Assembly: GCA_014240065.1 (NCBI GenBank)
Contig: JAAZXR010000041.1
Span: 279-38,647, forward strand
Reading direction: 5' to 3'
Length of the DNA: 38,369 nt
DNA from: Myxococcales bacterium
Lineage (GTDB): Bacteria; Myxococcota_A; Polyangia; Nannocystales; Nannocystaceae
Positions 1-8,008 of this stretch are shown piece after piece; the stretch's first letter is position 1; every line of letters starts with the position of its first letter. The notes beneath the pieces are model-generated. The model saw only the letters and a program-made list of their open reading frames with translations. It was not told the origin of the DNA and searched no databases. The translations under genes were made by a program, and so were the position numbers.

Positions 1-482
1 TTGTTGGCGGCGACCAGGTCCCGCGAGGCCACGAGATCGGGGACCGCAGCTTGACGGGCGGGCTCAAAGAAAGTCGTGACACCGATCTGCAGCGCCGCGA
101 GCACGTAGACCCACTGACCATCCTCTCCCGGGGTGAGCCCCAAAAAGCTCAGGGCCAGCAAGGCGCACACCACGTCGCAGGTCAGCATCACCGTCCGGCG
201 CGAGAACCGATCCGCGACCACGCCCGCGGGCGGACCGAGCAGCACGGTGGGGAGCTGTTTGATGACAAAGACCGCCGCGTAGGCGAGCGCCCCCACGTTC
301 GTCGTGGCTCCAATCAGATGAACGATGGCGAGGGTGTTGAGCCAGTTCCCGATGAGACTCGCGGTCCGAGCGAGGTACAACCGCCGCCACATGGGGTTGT
401 CGCGCCACGCCTCCCGCACGGTGCGAGGCCGACGTGGCGGGAGCGCCTCGGGCGTACCGGCGCCGCTTGGTGGGTTCCGCAT
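1..482 (-). CDS. MFS transporter, N-terminal part (cut by window edge)
   Basis: About 160 N-terminal residues of a major facilitator superfamily exporter; the rest lies beyond base 1. The reverse-strand reading begins MRNPPSGAG, and an in-frame TAG lies four codons upstream, so this is the first possible Met. After a 35-residue basic lead come an arginine-rich stretch and the first helix (LARTASLIGNWLNTLAIVHL), a second helix, and the cytoplasmic loop GVVADRFSRRTVM. That loop is the G-x-x-x-D-R-x-x-R-R motif between helices 2 and 3 of MFS proteins. A third helix and the FFEPARQAAVPDLV segment follow, the latter typical of the EntS/MFS_3 drug and siderophore exporters. The substrate cannot be inferred. 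The gene is divergent from the small membrane protein at 580. Confidence 0.85.
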   Translation of the reverse strand, partial: MRNPPSGAGTPEALPPRRPRTVREAWRDNPMWRRLYLARTASLIGNWLNTLAIVHLIGATTNVGALAYAAVFVIKQLPTVLLGPPAGVVADRFSRRTVMLTCDVVCALLALSFLGLTPGEDGQWVYVLAALQIGVTTFFEPARQAAVPDLVASRDLVAAN

Positions 483-526
483 GTGGCCGGAAGACTAGCC
501 GCAAAATCACCGAACACGTCTGAAGT

Positions 527-556
527 TTGACATCGAAGGATAGTGAGAACTAGCGT
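527..556 (+). promoter_or_regulatory. Candidate sigma-70-type promoter for the gene at 580
   Basis: A perfect TTGACA (527-532) and TAGCGT (551-556) are separated by 18 bp. The predicted transcription start lies about 17 nt before the ATG at 580. The same TTGACA-like / 18 bp / TAnnnT layout recurs ahead of four other genes in the window, which raises confidence above that of a single match. Confidence 0.45.
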
Positions 557-579
557 ATCCTCAGAGGTACCGAGTCAAC

Positions 580-1020
580 ATGGCCAATCAACGTTCAATT
601 TCTTGGATTTGGGTCGTCCTGGGGACCTGCGTCATCGTCGCCCTCAACAAACTCATCATGAGCGGCCTCGCGGCGACCATCGTCGCTGCGATTCAAGCGG
701 AGGACATGACCTCCATGTGGATGTACGTGGCGCTCGGCACCGTCGTCTCCTACGGGCTCGGCGGCGCCTTCGTGGGCATCGTCTCCCCTGGCGAAACCCT
801 CAAGGAGCCGGCGATCGCGGCGGTCATCGCCGCGGTGCTCAACGGGTTCAGCTACTACTTGATCACCCCGAAAGAGCTTGAGCTTCAAGGCGTCATCGGC
901 GTGGTGATCATGGCGGCGTGCGGCGCCGTCCTCGGATTTGGTGGCGCCATCATCGGTGAGAAAATCCAAGGGGACAACACGGACAAGATGCGCGAACGCG
1001 GCGAGCTGCCCCCGCTCTAA
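580..1020 (+). CDS. Small four-helix integral membrane protein, unknown function
   Basis: 146 residues with about four hydrophobic segments (near residues 8-35, 47-69, 75-95 and 106-128) and a short charged C-terminal tail (KIQGDNTDKMRERGELPPL). Glycine-rich helix pairs such as YGLGGAFVGI and LGFGGAIIGEKI suggest tightly packed helices. I do not recognise a named family; it resembles small uncharacterised inner-membrane proteins of the TIGR04086/YrzE type in size and layout only. A TTGACA-N18-TAGCGT promoter lies just upstream. The stop codon overlaps that of the convergent NRDE gene by 4 bp. Confidence 0.75.
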   Translation: MANQRSISWIWVVLGTCVIVALNKLIMSGLAATIVAAIQAEDMTSMWMYVALGTVVSYGLGGAFVGIVSPGETLKEPAIAAVIAAVLNGFSYYLITPKELELQGVIGVVIMAACGAVLGFGGAIIGEKIQGDNTDKMRERGELPPL

Positions 1021-1886
1021 GGTTGACGGGGTACACCGGGCGATGTCCGCGCGGCCTGCCCGCCGCGGCGACCGTCGATGAGGGCGAGGCCCTCGCTCAT
1101 CCAGTCGCGCCTCCGCTCCGGCGCGGCGTCTCCGCCCGCCGAAACAACCTGCCGCGCCGCGGAGGACAAGTCCTCGTAGACGGTCCCTGGAGGCCCATCA
1201 GCGTGGGCTAACTGCACGTCTCCGTCGGCGGAGCCCACCACGAGCGCCGAGCTCCGCGTGCCGTAGCCGAGGCTGTCGAGGCGGACGTCCACGGCGTCGT
1301 CGACGCCCTCTCCACGCAGCCGGAGACAGCGCCCCACCTCGACGATCCAGCCCACGGCGGGGGTGCTCGACTGCACCGCCGACAACGCGCCGAGAATGCG
1401 AGGGCTGCGACGATCGGTCGCGGCGTCGAAGCTACGCTCGGTGAGGACATGCGCGCCGTCCTCGAGACCGGAGGTCCTCAGCACCTCCCCATCACTCCAC
1501 ACGACCCCACCCACGCCTCGTCCGCCGCGGCTGCCCACGACCAACAGGTGGAACGGGTTGTAGTCGCCGGGGCGGACGTCCGCGGCGCGGTCGAGCGCGC
1601 CCTCGAAACTACCCCCCGCCAGCGCCTTCAAGACCAGCTCTCCTCGGGTCCGCCGCCCTGGATCCGGGTTCGCGACGCGGTTGGTCACCGCCGCGAACAC
1701 CCCGCGCGACGACAGCCCCCACCAGGTGCCTCCCGCCTCAAGGTCCGTCGGGCAGAGCACCGAGCCCCCCTCGTGGAGGCGGACGGCGGGGCCCGACGCG
1801 GGCCGATCGAGCTTCTCATCGCGGTTCGCTCCGACGACGAACGCGACCTCGGGCGACGGATTGAGCGCGATGATGAGCGTGCACAT
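1017..1886 (-). CDS. NRDE family protein (TANGO2-like)
   Basis: 289 residues beginning MCTLIIAL, with the diagnostic ANRDE motif at residues 20-24 and GGTWWGLSSRG followed by AAVTNR. These are the hallmarks of the NRDE/TANGO2 family, an Ntn-hydrolase-like fold in which Cys2 is exposed as a potential nucleophile once Met1 is removed. Eukaryotic TANGO2 is linked to Golgi organisation and lipid/haem homeostasis; the bacterial role is not settled. I chose the internal Met at 1886 over longer readings because the family starts right at MCT and the upstream residues are Arg-rich and unlike any family member. The family is usually about 250 residues. It is convergent with, and overlaps by 4 bp, the small membrane-protein gene. 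Confidence 0.9.
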   Translation of the reverse strand: MCTLIIALNPSPEVAFVVGANRDEKLDRPASGPAVRLHEGGSVLCPTDLEAGGTWWGLSSRGVFAAVTNRVANPDPGRRTRGELVLKALAGGSFEGALDRAADVRPGDYNPFHLLVVGSRGGRGVGGVVWSDGEVLRTSGLEDGAHVLTERSFDAATDRRSPRILGALSAVQSSTPAVGWIVEVGRCLRLRGEGVDDAVDVRLDSLGYGTRSSALVVGSADGDVQLAHADGPPGTVYEDLSSAARQVVSAGGDAAPERRRDWMSEGLALIDGRRGGQAARTSPGVPRQP

Positions 1887-2164
1887 GGAGGAGTCTTCAA
1901 GCCACGACGACCGAGCGCGCCGCAGCCTTGGGCAGGCCCGCACGATACGCCCATCGCCGCCGCCCCGCACGAGTCCCCCGAAATGCAGGAAAGTCTATTA
2001 TTTTCAGCTGGTTAGAGGAGACTCTCAAGCACGAAACGGTGCGCGCCGGCGAAGCCGACCGCCCGCGACGGCTCCCGCGCCTGGAATGACCTCGTTTCTT
2101 GGAGATCTCCTCCTCATCCCACATAGTACGGATCAGTAGGTTTTTATCCTACACAAGTCTGACC

Positions 2165-2920
2165 ATGCGCGCGCTACTCGTATCCCCACTCGCCCTCCTG
2201 TCCTCCTCGCTGATCTTGGCGAGCTGCTCGTCCGAAACGCAGGGCCCCGGCTCCCTCGAAGTTCGCTACGTCCTCGGCCCCGACCGCACGTGTGAAGAGC
2301 TCGGCATCGAAGAGCTTGAGCTGACCCTTGAAGACACCGACCACGCGGTGGTCGTCCCGTGTGACGACGCCAGCGAGCGCGTCCTTCGCCTCGATGAGCT
2401 CGCCCCCAAACGCTACGTCCACCGGATTCGAGGGCTCGACGCGGAGGGCACGGCCACCATGGACAACGGCGCCGAGTCTCGCTCTCAACGGCGCGTGCAG
2501 GTGCTCGGCGACGGGGCGATCGTCGAGGCGGATCGAACCTCGGAACTCACCGTGACCCCCGTCTATCTGCAGGTTTCCATCGACTTCGCGGCTTCAAGCT
2601 GCGCCAGCTCCGACATGTCCCACCTCGAGATCAGCGCCTACGACCAGACGGCCGACATCCTGCTCGACGCCGCCGTGCCCTGCGACGACAACACGGAGGG
2701 ATTTTTCGCCGTGGAAGACGAGCTGCGAGCGCTCAAGGGGAGCCTGTTCTCGGAGCTGACGATTCAACCGATCAGCCGTTCGGGGGAGCCCATGGGGACG
2801 CTGCTCAACCCGGGCCAGTTTGAGCCCGTCGGTCCGGGCCGCACCGTCTGGCTCGAGCTCTTGAACTGCACGAGCGAGGGCTGCCCCGAGACCCAACTCG
2901 ACCTCCCCGTCGCGGACTAA
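2165..2920 (+). CDS. Lipoprotein, unknown function
   Basis: 251 residues with a lipoprotein signal peptide: Met-Arg, a hydrophobic core, and the lipobox LASC with Cys21. The residue after Cys is Ser, so outer-membrane sorting is expected. The mature part has no motif I recognise. It reads as an all-beta domain (LEVRYVLGPDRTCEELGIEEL; later VSIDFAASSCASSDMSHLEI) with four or more cysteines outside the lipobox that could form disulfides. This resembles carbohydrate-binding-like or carboxypeptidase-regulatory-like folds of myxobacterial surface lipoproteins, but that is a guess. The ATG at 2165 was chosen because an upstream extension would put 22 polar residues ahead of the signal peptide. TATCCT at 2145-2150 could be a -10 element; no good -35 accompanies it. 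Confidence 0.8.
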   Translation: MRALLVSPLALLSSSLILASCSSETQGPGSLEVRYVLGPDRTCEELGIEELELTLEDTDHAVVVPCDDASERVLRLDELAPKRYVHRIRGLDAEGTATMDNGAESRSQRRVQVLGDGAIVEADRTSELTVTPVYLQVSIDFAASSCASSDMSHLEISAYDQTADILLDAAVPCDDNTEGFFAVEDELRALKGSLFSELTIQPISRSGEPMGTLLNPGQFEPVGPGRTVWLELLNCTSEGCPETQLDLPVAD

Positions 2921-3087
2921 GCCCCCGTGTTCCACGAGCGCGCCCTGACCTTCAGCGGCGCGCGCGGTCACGTCTTGAGGCCGAATCGACCGGCCAGTCC
3001 CCAAGTTCGCCATTTTTGCGGGCGTCGCGACGAGCGAGGTCGGGGCGGTTGGACGGGCGCTCGGGCGCCGTGGTACCCACGTGAACG

Positions 3088-3912
3088 ATGTCTTTACTCC
3101 GCCCGATGGTTCTCTCGCTCGCGCTCCTCGCTCCCCTCGTCAGCGGCTGCCCGTCCAAGCAAGGCCCCTCCCCCGAAGAGCTGGCCGCGATCATCGACAA
3201 CAAGCTTGAGGTCGCTGCCAGGATGCGACTCAACAACAAGCTCTCCGACGCCGAGGAGATCTTCAAGTGGGTCATCGAGCAAGACGACACCCGCGCCGCC
3301 GCCTGGTACGGGCTCGGCGAGGTTCGATTCGAACAAGACAACCAGACAGAGGCTGGCCAGCTGTTTCAAAAAGCCGTCGCGATGGCGCCGACAGATCGGG
3401 ACGCCCAGGCCGCCCTCGGACGCTTTCACGCCGCCGCCGGGGACCACAAGGCGGCCGTGCAAGCCCTCGCCATCGCCTACGGAGACGCGCTTGAAGACCC
3501 GAAGGTCGCCCTCGCCTACGGCATCTCGCTGCGCGAGTCTGGCGACCTGGCGAACGCCGAGAAGATCCTTCGCGAGGTCGCGGAGGAGGACGAATTCATC
3601 GAGCACGTCTACACGGAGCTCGGGGACGTGCTGCGCGCCCAAAAACGCACCGACGACGCCCTGCGCGCGTACCTCAAGGCGCAAAAGCTCCACGCCTCCG
3701 ACCGTCGCGCCCAAGCTGGCGGCGCGCTGATCTACGAGGAGCAAGGGCGCTTCAAGTACGCCGCGGACGCGTGGTCGCTGTACATCCGCATGGACTGCTG
3801 CACCGAATACAGCAAGACCGTCGCCCAGGTGAAGCTCAAAGAGCTGGAAGCGAAGGAGCAAGCGGCCATCGACGCCGCCGCCGAGGGCGACACCGGAGAC
3901 GCGACTCCCTGA
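3088..3912 (+). CDS. TPR-repeat lipoprotein
   Basis: 274 residues. A lipoprotein signal ends in LVSGC (Cys21, followed by Pro). The mature protein is built almost wholly of tetratricopeptide repeats from about residue 35 to 250. Examples are the helices around AAAWYGLGEVRFEQDNQTEA, AQAALGRFHAAAGDHKAA, VYTELGDVLRAQKRTDDALR and GALIYEEQGRFKYAADAW, each with the G/A-x-x-x-x-x-x-G-x-x-x-x-A spacing of TPRs. An alanine/acid-rich tail closes it. TPR lipoproteins act as periplasmic or outer-membrane scaffolds; the partner is unknown. The 167 bp upstream contain a small inverted repeat (CGTGG-TAC-CCACG, 3069-3081) just before the start codon that could be an operator or chance. It is convergent with the permease gene, 21 bp away. 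Confidence 0.88.
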   Translation: MSLLRPMVLSLALLAPLVSGCPSKQGPSPEELAAIIDNKLEVAARMRLNNKLSDAEEIFKWVIEQDDTRAAAWYGLGEVRFEQDNQTEAGQLFQKAVAMAPTDRDAQAALGRFHAAAGDHKAAVQALAIAYGDALEDPKVALAYGISLRESGDLANAEKILREVAEEDEFIEHVYTELGDVLRAQKRTDDALRAYLKAQKLHASDRRAQAGGALIYEEQGRFKYAADAWSLYIRMDCCTEYSKTVAQVKLKELEAKEQAAIDAAAEGDTGDATP

Positions 3913-3933
3913 CCGTCCGTCACCGCTCCGCGG

Positions 3934-5394
3934 CTACGCGCGCCGCAACGCGACGAGGGGAGCCAGGCGACCCGCCGCCCACGCCACCGGCCCCGTCCCC
4001 GCCATGCACAGCCCGATGGCGGCGCCCCACGGGACAAAGATGTCGACCGCGGACGGGCGCATGCTCAAGGTCTCCACGCCGTACACCGACGGATCCAAGC
4101 CTATATTCGCGTGGGCCAGCAACAGCCCCGCGAGGCTCGCGAGGGCCACCCCGAGCGCCCCTCCCACGAGGCCCATCGAGAATCCCACCCCTGTAAAAAT
4201 GCGCCCTTGCATGCGTGGCGTCGCGCCCAGCATCCCCAGCGTGGCGATCTCGCCGGCCCGGCGCCGCATCAAGATGATCAGGGCGCCGACGAGGTTGGCC
4301 GCCGCCACCACGAGCAGCAGCGACAGCGCCGCGTGGACGCCGAGCTGCGTGCGGCGCACGAGCTGGAGCAGCTCGCTCCCTTGATCGATCCACGTCGTCG
4401 CTCGATACAAGCGTCGTCCCCCCGGCGGCTGGATGGCGGTGAGCGTGCGCGCCGCCACCTCGGGCGCGCGATGGGCGTCGCGCACGTACGCCTCCACGCC
4501 CGTCACTCGACCCTCTCCGAACAAGAGCGCCTGCGCGGCGGTGAGGTGACAGATCCCCGCGCGAGCGTCGAACTCGCGCATCCTCGTGGAGACGATGCCG
4601 GTGATTTCGAAGGTCGCGAAGCGAGGCGGCCGCCGCCGCGCCTGCCCCGTCCCGTCGAGGGGCCTGGGGGCGGCGACCACCACCTCGTCGCCGAGCCCCA
4701 CCCCCATCTTCGCTGCCAGCGCGCGCCCGACGGCGAGGCCTGGCGGTCTGGTTGGGTTCGCCGGACGCAGCGACGCCAGCGCCGACCCTCGCTCGAACAT
4801 GTCTTCAAATCCAGGGAACGACGCGGCCCGGTCTGGCAGCACGCCCTTGAGCATCATCACCGCGGGACCCACGGGCGCGGCGTGGTCCGTCTGAGATTCG
4901 CCACGGGCCGCCGCGCTCACGTCCAGCGGCGGCGACATGCTCACGATCCCATACGCAAACGGAGAGGTACCGAGCGCCTCGGGATCCTCTCCGAGCGCCT
5001 CCGCCACCCGCTCGTATTCCACGAAATCGAGCCCATATTTCGTGACCAGGACGTGGCCATTGAGCGCGCCCAGGCGTGACGTGAGCACCCACTCCACCCC
5101 CGACGCCACCCCTCCCACCATGATCTGGCCCGCCACACCCAGCGCGATCCCCACGAGCGCCGACGCGAAGGCCACCTGGAACACCGCGAAGCAAAGGCAC
5201 GCGCTCCCGGCCAGCGCGCAGCACCACGCCGCCGACGCCACCCACGGGCCACCGACGCCGAGGACCGTCGCCAGCGCCCCGCCGCACGCGAGCACCATGA
5301 GCGCGCCCCCCAGCGTGCCGCAGCCGCGACGTCGAGTCGGACGCTGAGCGAATCGCCACGCCGCGAGGAGGGAGGCTGGTGAGGGGGCGATCAT
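3934..5394 (-). CDS. LolC/LolE-like ABC transporter permease (second of pair)
   Basis: 486 residues. An N-terminal hydrophobic region (about residues 27-105) holds extra helices before the periplasmic core. The core, about residues 105-340, has MacB-like features (GLAVGRALAAKMGVGLGDEV; RFATFEITGIVSTRMREFD, the metal-free beta segment seen in LolC/E). The C-terminal FtsX domain begins TQLGVHAALSLLLVVAAANLVGALIILM, followed by RRRAGEIATLGMLGATPRM, the cytoplasmic coupling-helix region of Lol/FtsX permeases, then two more helices. The family moves lipoproteins or other hydrophobic cargo from the inner membrane, powered by a LolD-type ATPase. No ATPase gene is in the window. It lies 24 bp downstream of the other permease gene and is almost certainly co-transcribed with it. 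E. coli LolC and LolE are about 400-415 residues, so this one is long. Confidence 0.85.
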   Translation of the reverse strand: MIAPSPASLLAAWRFAQRPTRRRGCGTLGGALMVLACGGALATVLGVGGPWVASAAWCCALAGSACLCFAVFQVAFASALVGIALGVAGQIMVGGVASGVEWVLTSRLGALNGHVLVTKYGLDFVEYERVAEALGEDPEALGTSPFAYGIVSMSPPLDVSAAARGESQTDHAAPVGPAVMMLKGVLPDRAASFPGFEDMFERGSALASLRPANPTRPPGLAVGRALAAKMGVGLGDEVVVAAPRPLDGTGQARRRPPRFATFEITGIVSTRMREFDARAGICHLTAAQALLFGEGRVTGVEAYVRDAHRAPEVAARTLTAIQPPGGRRLYRATTWIDQGSELLQLVRRTQLGVHAALSLLLVVAAANLVGALIILMRRRAGEIATLGMLGATPRMQGRIFTGVGFSMGLVGGALGVALASLAGLLLAHANIGLDPSVYGVETLSMRPSAVDIFVPWGAAIGLCMAGTGPVAWAAGRLAPLVALRRA

Positions 5395-5418
5395 GGCGGA
5401 GTGCTCATCTCGAGGCGC

Positions 5419-7374
5419 TCACTCGTATCGTAGGCCGTCCACCGGGCGTTGCCACGCCGCCCGGAGCGCCGGCGGAATCGTCGCCACAAAGCAGATCGCG
5501 AGCGCGAGCACCAAGATGAGGAGGATCTGAAGCGGGCTCACCTCCACGGGGAGGCTCTCGATGAAATAGACCTGCGGATCGAGGGTGTAGCCGTACAGCT
5601 GCACCAACCAGCACAGCACCAGGCCAAACGCGATGCCGGCGACCGCCCCCGCGAGTCCGATGGTCATTCCGGTGACCTGGAAGACGCGCGCGATCTGGGC
5701 CGGGGTGCCCCCCATGGACATGAGGATCGCCACCTCTGGAGTGCGGCGCACCACCATGGTCCACAGCGCGGAGAGCACGTTGAATCCGGCCACAAAGATC
5801 ACCAAACTCAGCACGATGGTGATCACGTTCTTTTGCTGCCGGATCGACGAGAACAGGGTCCGATTGAGTTCTTGCCACTCAAGCACCTGGTACCCGCCGC
5901 GGAGCTCGTCGCGGATCAGGGCGCCGACCTCCGGCGCGTCGTTGGGGTTCGACAAGCGCAAGTCGACGCCCGAGACCATGTCGGAGTCGCGGAAGCGAAA
6001 CGCCTGCAGCTCTCGAATATGTACGTACACGAGCCGCTCGTCGTACTCTTGAAATCCGGCCTCGAACACGCCCTCGACTCTGAACTTGCGGAAGCGCGGC
6101 GGCGCTGTCATATCGAAGGCGCCGCCCGGGTCCACGAGCCGCACCACGTCGCCGCGCCGAAGCTGGAGACGCTCGGCCAGGTACTTCCCCACGAACATCG
6201 TCGGGATCGCGGGATCCTCGACCCCGGCGCCGTCGCGGTCGCCGTCACCGTCGGCGTCGTCTTGGAGCGACCCGGGGGGGGGCCCGCTTGGCGGCGGATC
6301 GATCCATGCGTCGTCTCCCCACGGGTCCTCCGCGCCCGGCGGCGCCGCCGCCCGCGACGCGTCCCACTCGGCCTGCGCCCGCTCAAACCAGTCTGCGCCG
6401 CGAGGGTCCTCGATGTCGGCGAGCACCGCGGGTAGATCGGGGCGATCGAGCACCGGGCGCAACGTCACGGAGTGCTTCAAGGCCGCGGGGGAGACGCCGG
6501 CCGCGGACGCTCGCCGAAGGTGCGCCTCGATGTCGATCACCTCGGGTCCGGTGGCGGGGTCGATCCCCTTCACGAGCACGGTCGCCGGACGCACGTGGCC
6601 TTCGCGGCGTCCATCTTGGTCCTCCGGGGCCATGGCCATCACGTAGTAGACGAAGGGGCTCGCGCCCGTGACTCCGGGGAGTCCGCGCAGCCACCGCTCG
6701 AAGCGGCGGTACTCGGACAGGCCGTAGACGCGCGTGACGTTGATGTGCGCGTACACGCCGGTCACGCGGCGCTCAAACTCGTGCAAAAAGCCGGTGCCCA
6801 CCGACTGAACCACCACCAACGCCGCGACGCCGATGACTGTGCAGACGATGGACGTCGTGCCGAACACAGAGAAGTACCGCGCGATCACGAGCAGCAGCCC
6901 CGCGAAGGTGCTCACCGCCACGACCACGAGCGCGGACAGGCGGATCGCGTTCTCCATGTTCGTCGCGCTCGCGGCCGCCGTCGAGGTTCCCGGATCCCCG
7001 AGCGCCACCAACGCGAGCACCCCCCCGAGGACGAGCGCGCCGCAAAAGAGGATCCATCGCAGGTACGCGCGTTCTCCGCCCTGCCGGAGAATGATCCGCA
7101 AGCCCACCGCGCGCTCGTAGCCGGTGTAGCCCACCACAACCATTCGGAGGACGAGCGCCCCCAACGCGAGCCCCGCCAGCGCCAAAAACACCCCGAGCAA
7201 CGGCGCGGGCGCGTTCGCCCCCCACGTCAGCGACGCGAGCGCGCCAACGAGCCCCGCCATGGCGACAAACCACAGCACCAAGAGGCCCCCGTGCTCGTGC
7301 GCGGCTGAACGTGGCGCCTCCTCAAGGGTCGTACCGCGCACCAGCTCTAGTAATTCTTTGCGGCCTTGGGACAA
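5419..7374 (-). CDS. LolC/LolE-like ABC transporter permease (first of pair), extended N-terminus
   Basis: 651 residues. Residues about 168-200 (YFSVFGTTSIVCTVIGVAAL, then VQSVGTGFLHEFERRV) match the first helix and following loop of LolC/LolE. The C-terminal FtsX domain contains SIRQQKNVITIVLSLVIFVAGFN-type sequence, then VVRRTPEVAILMSMGGTPAQI, the coupling segment. Ahead of the canonical first helix are about 165 residues with four further hydrophobic segments (near 31-50, 58-82, 107-126 and 147-166) that E. coli LolC/E lack. The periplasmic domain carries a Pro/Gly/Asp-rich insert around residues 340-385. The apparent start is a TTG at 7374; a GTG at 7338 is an alternative. It is the first gene of a two-gene operon, preceded by a TTGACC-N18-TAGCGT promoter. 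Confidence 0.87.
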   Translation of the reverse strand: MSQGRKELLELVRGTTLEEAPRSAAHEHGGLLVLWFVAMAGLVGALASLTWGANAPAPLLGVFLALAGLALGALVLRMVVVGYTGYERAVGLRIILRQGGERAYLRWILFCGALVLGGVLALVALGDPGTSTAAASATNMENAIRLSALVVVAVSTFAGLLLVIARYFSVFGTTSIVCTVIGVAALVVVQSVGTGFLHEFERRVTGVYAHINVTRVYGLSEYRRFERWLRGLPGVTGASPFVYYVMAMAPEDQDGRREGHVRPATVLVKGIDPATGPEVIDIEAHLRRASAAGVSPAALKHSVTLRPVLDRPDLPAVLADIEDPRGADWFERAQAEWDASRAAAPPGAEDPWGDDAWIDPPPSGPPPGSLQDDADGDGDRDGAGVEDPAIPTMFVGKYLAERLQLRRGDVVRLVDPGGAFDMTAPPRFRKFRVEGVFEAGFQEYDERLVYVHIRELQAFRFRDSDMVSGVDLRLSNPNDAPEVGALIRDELRGGYQVLEWQELNRTLFSSIRQQKNVITIVLSLVIFVAGFNVLSALWTMVVRRTPEVAILMSMGGTPAQIARVFQVTGMTIGLAGAVAGIAFGLVLCWLVQLYGYTLDPQVYFIESLPVEVSPLQILLILVLALAICFVATIPPALRAAWQRPVDGLRYE

Positions 7375-7405
7375 TGCGTCGAAACCCCGATCCAGGGTAG
7401 AATGT

Positions 7406-7435
7406 ACGCTAGCAGCGCCTGTCTACTGGGGTCAA
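7406..7435 (-). promoter_or_regulatory. Candidate promoter for the permease operon
   Basis: Read on the reverse strand, TTGACC (7435-7430) and TAGCGT (7411-7406) are separated by exactly 18 bp. The -10 hexamer and spacer length are identical to those upstream of the gene at 580. A second possible -10, TACATT, begins immediately after. The predicted start lies about 24 nt before the TTG at 7374. Confidence 0.4.
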
Positions 7436-7490
7436 TCCATCCCCGGACGATCCTTGATACAAATACGGCAGGCACCGCCAACCTACGACC

Positions 7491-8006
7491 ATGAGCACTC
7501 CGCCAAACGATCCTCCGTCCTCTCTTGACGCCACTGCCTCTGCCGCTCCCCCTCGCATCGTCGCGCGACGCGGGGACGGGAGCCAGTACCAAGGCGATCT
7601 GCTCCGCGACATCGTCACGTATCGCAACCTGCGGGCCCTGAGCCTGGGCGGAGGTCCGCTGACAGACGAACAGTCGAGCATGCTGCAGTCGTTGGAAGCG
7701 CGGGTGCGGCAGCCCCACAGCGACGACGAGCAGTCGGCGCTCCGGAGTTTCTACCGATTCCAGTGTGACTTCAACGCCACGCTCCGCAAGGGAGATGACG
7801 CGGATTCCTCGGCGATCTCCGTGGCAGATATCAGCGCAGGCGGCGTAAAAATCGTCGGCACCAACCCCCAAGAACTTGGCGACGCGGTGGTGATCTGTTT
7901 TGACCGCGGCGGCGACGAGCGCGTCGAGTTCGCGGCGCGGGTGGCGTGGTCTCGCGACATCGAATACGGCATCATGTTCGCCGGAGCACCGAACGTCCCA
8001 GGATAG
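7491..8006 (+). CDS. PilZ domain protein, predicted c-di-GMP binder
   Basis: 171 residues. The C-terminal half is a PilZ domain with both nucleotide-contacting motifs intact: R-x-x-x-R at residues 85-89 (RSFYR, opening the barrel) and D-x-S-x-x-G at 113-118 (DISAGG). It ends with the usual RVAWSRDIEYGIMF strand. Intact motifs predict binding of cyclic di-GMP. The N-terminal 80 residues include a conserved-looking helical stretch (GDLLRDIVTYRNLRALSLGG; TDEQSSMLQSLEARV) that may be an oligomerisation or partner-binding region. In related bacteria such proteins affect motility, polysaccharide or surface behaviour; nothing in the sequence fixes the target. It is followed 2 bp later by a lipoprotein gene, so the two are probably co-expressed. 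Confidence 0.88.
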   Translation: MSTPPNDPPSSLDATASAAPPRIVARRGDGSQYQGDLLRDIVTYRNLRALSLGGGPLTDEQSSMLQSLEARVRQPHSDDEQSALRSFYRFQCDFNATLRKGDDADSSAISVADISAGGVKIVGTNPQELGDAVVICFDRGGDERVEFAARVAWSRDIEYGIMFAGAPNVPG

Positions 8007-8008
8007 CC

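Noticed and set aside
2136-2152. GTAGG...CCTAC around a T-run upstream of the first lipoprotein
   Set aside because: A five-pair stem with the T-run inside the loop does not fit a terminator. It more likely reflects an AT-rich promoter region.
1887-2164. The longest intergenic stretch as a site for a small RNA or tRNA gene
   Set aside because: No cloverleaf, rRNA-like or conserved riboswitch-like pattern could be seen. It lies between divergent genes and probably only holds promoters.
5449-6435. A 328-codon plus-strand open frame opposite the first permease
   Set aside because: Composition is dominated by Arg, His and Glu, with no motif. It mirrors codon bias of the LolE-like gene on the other strand.
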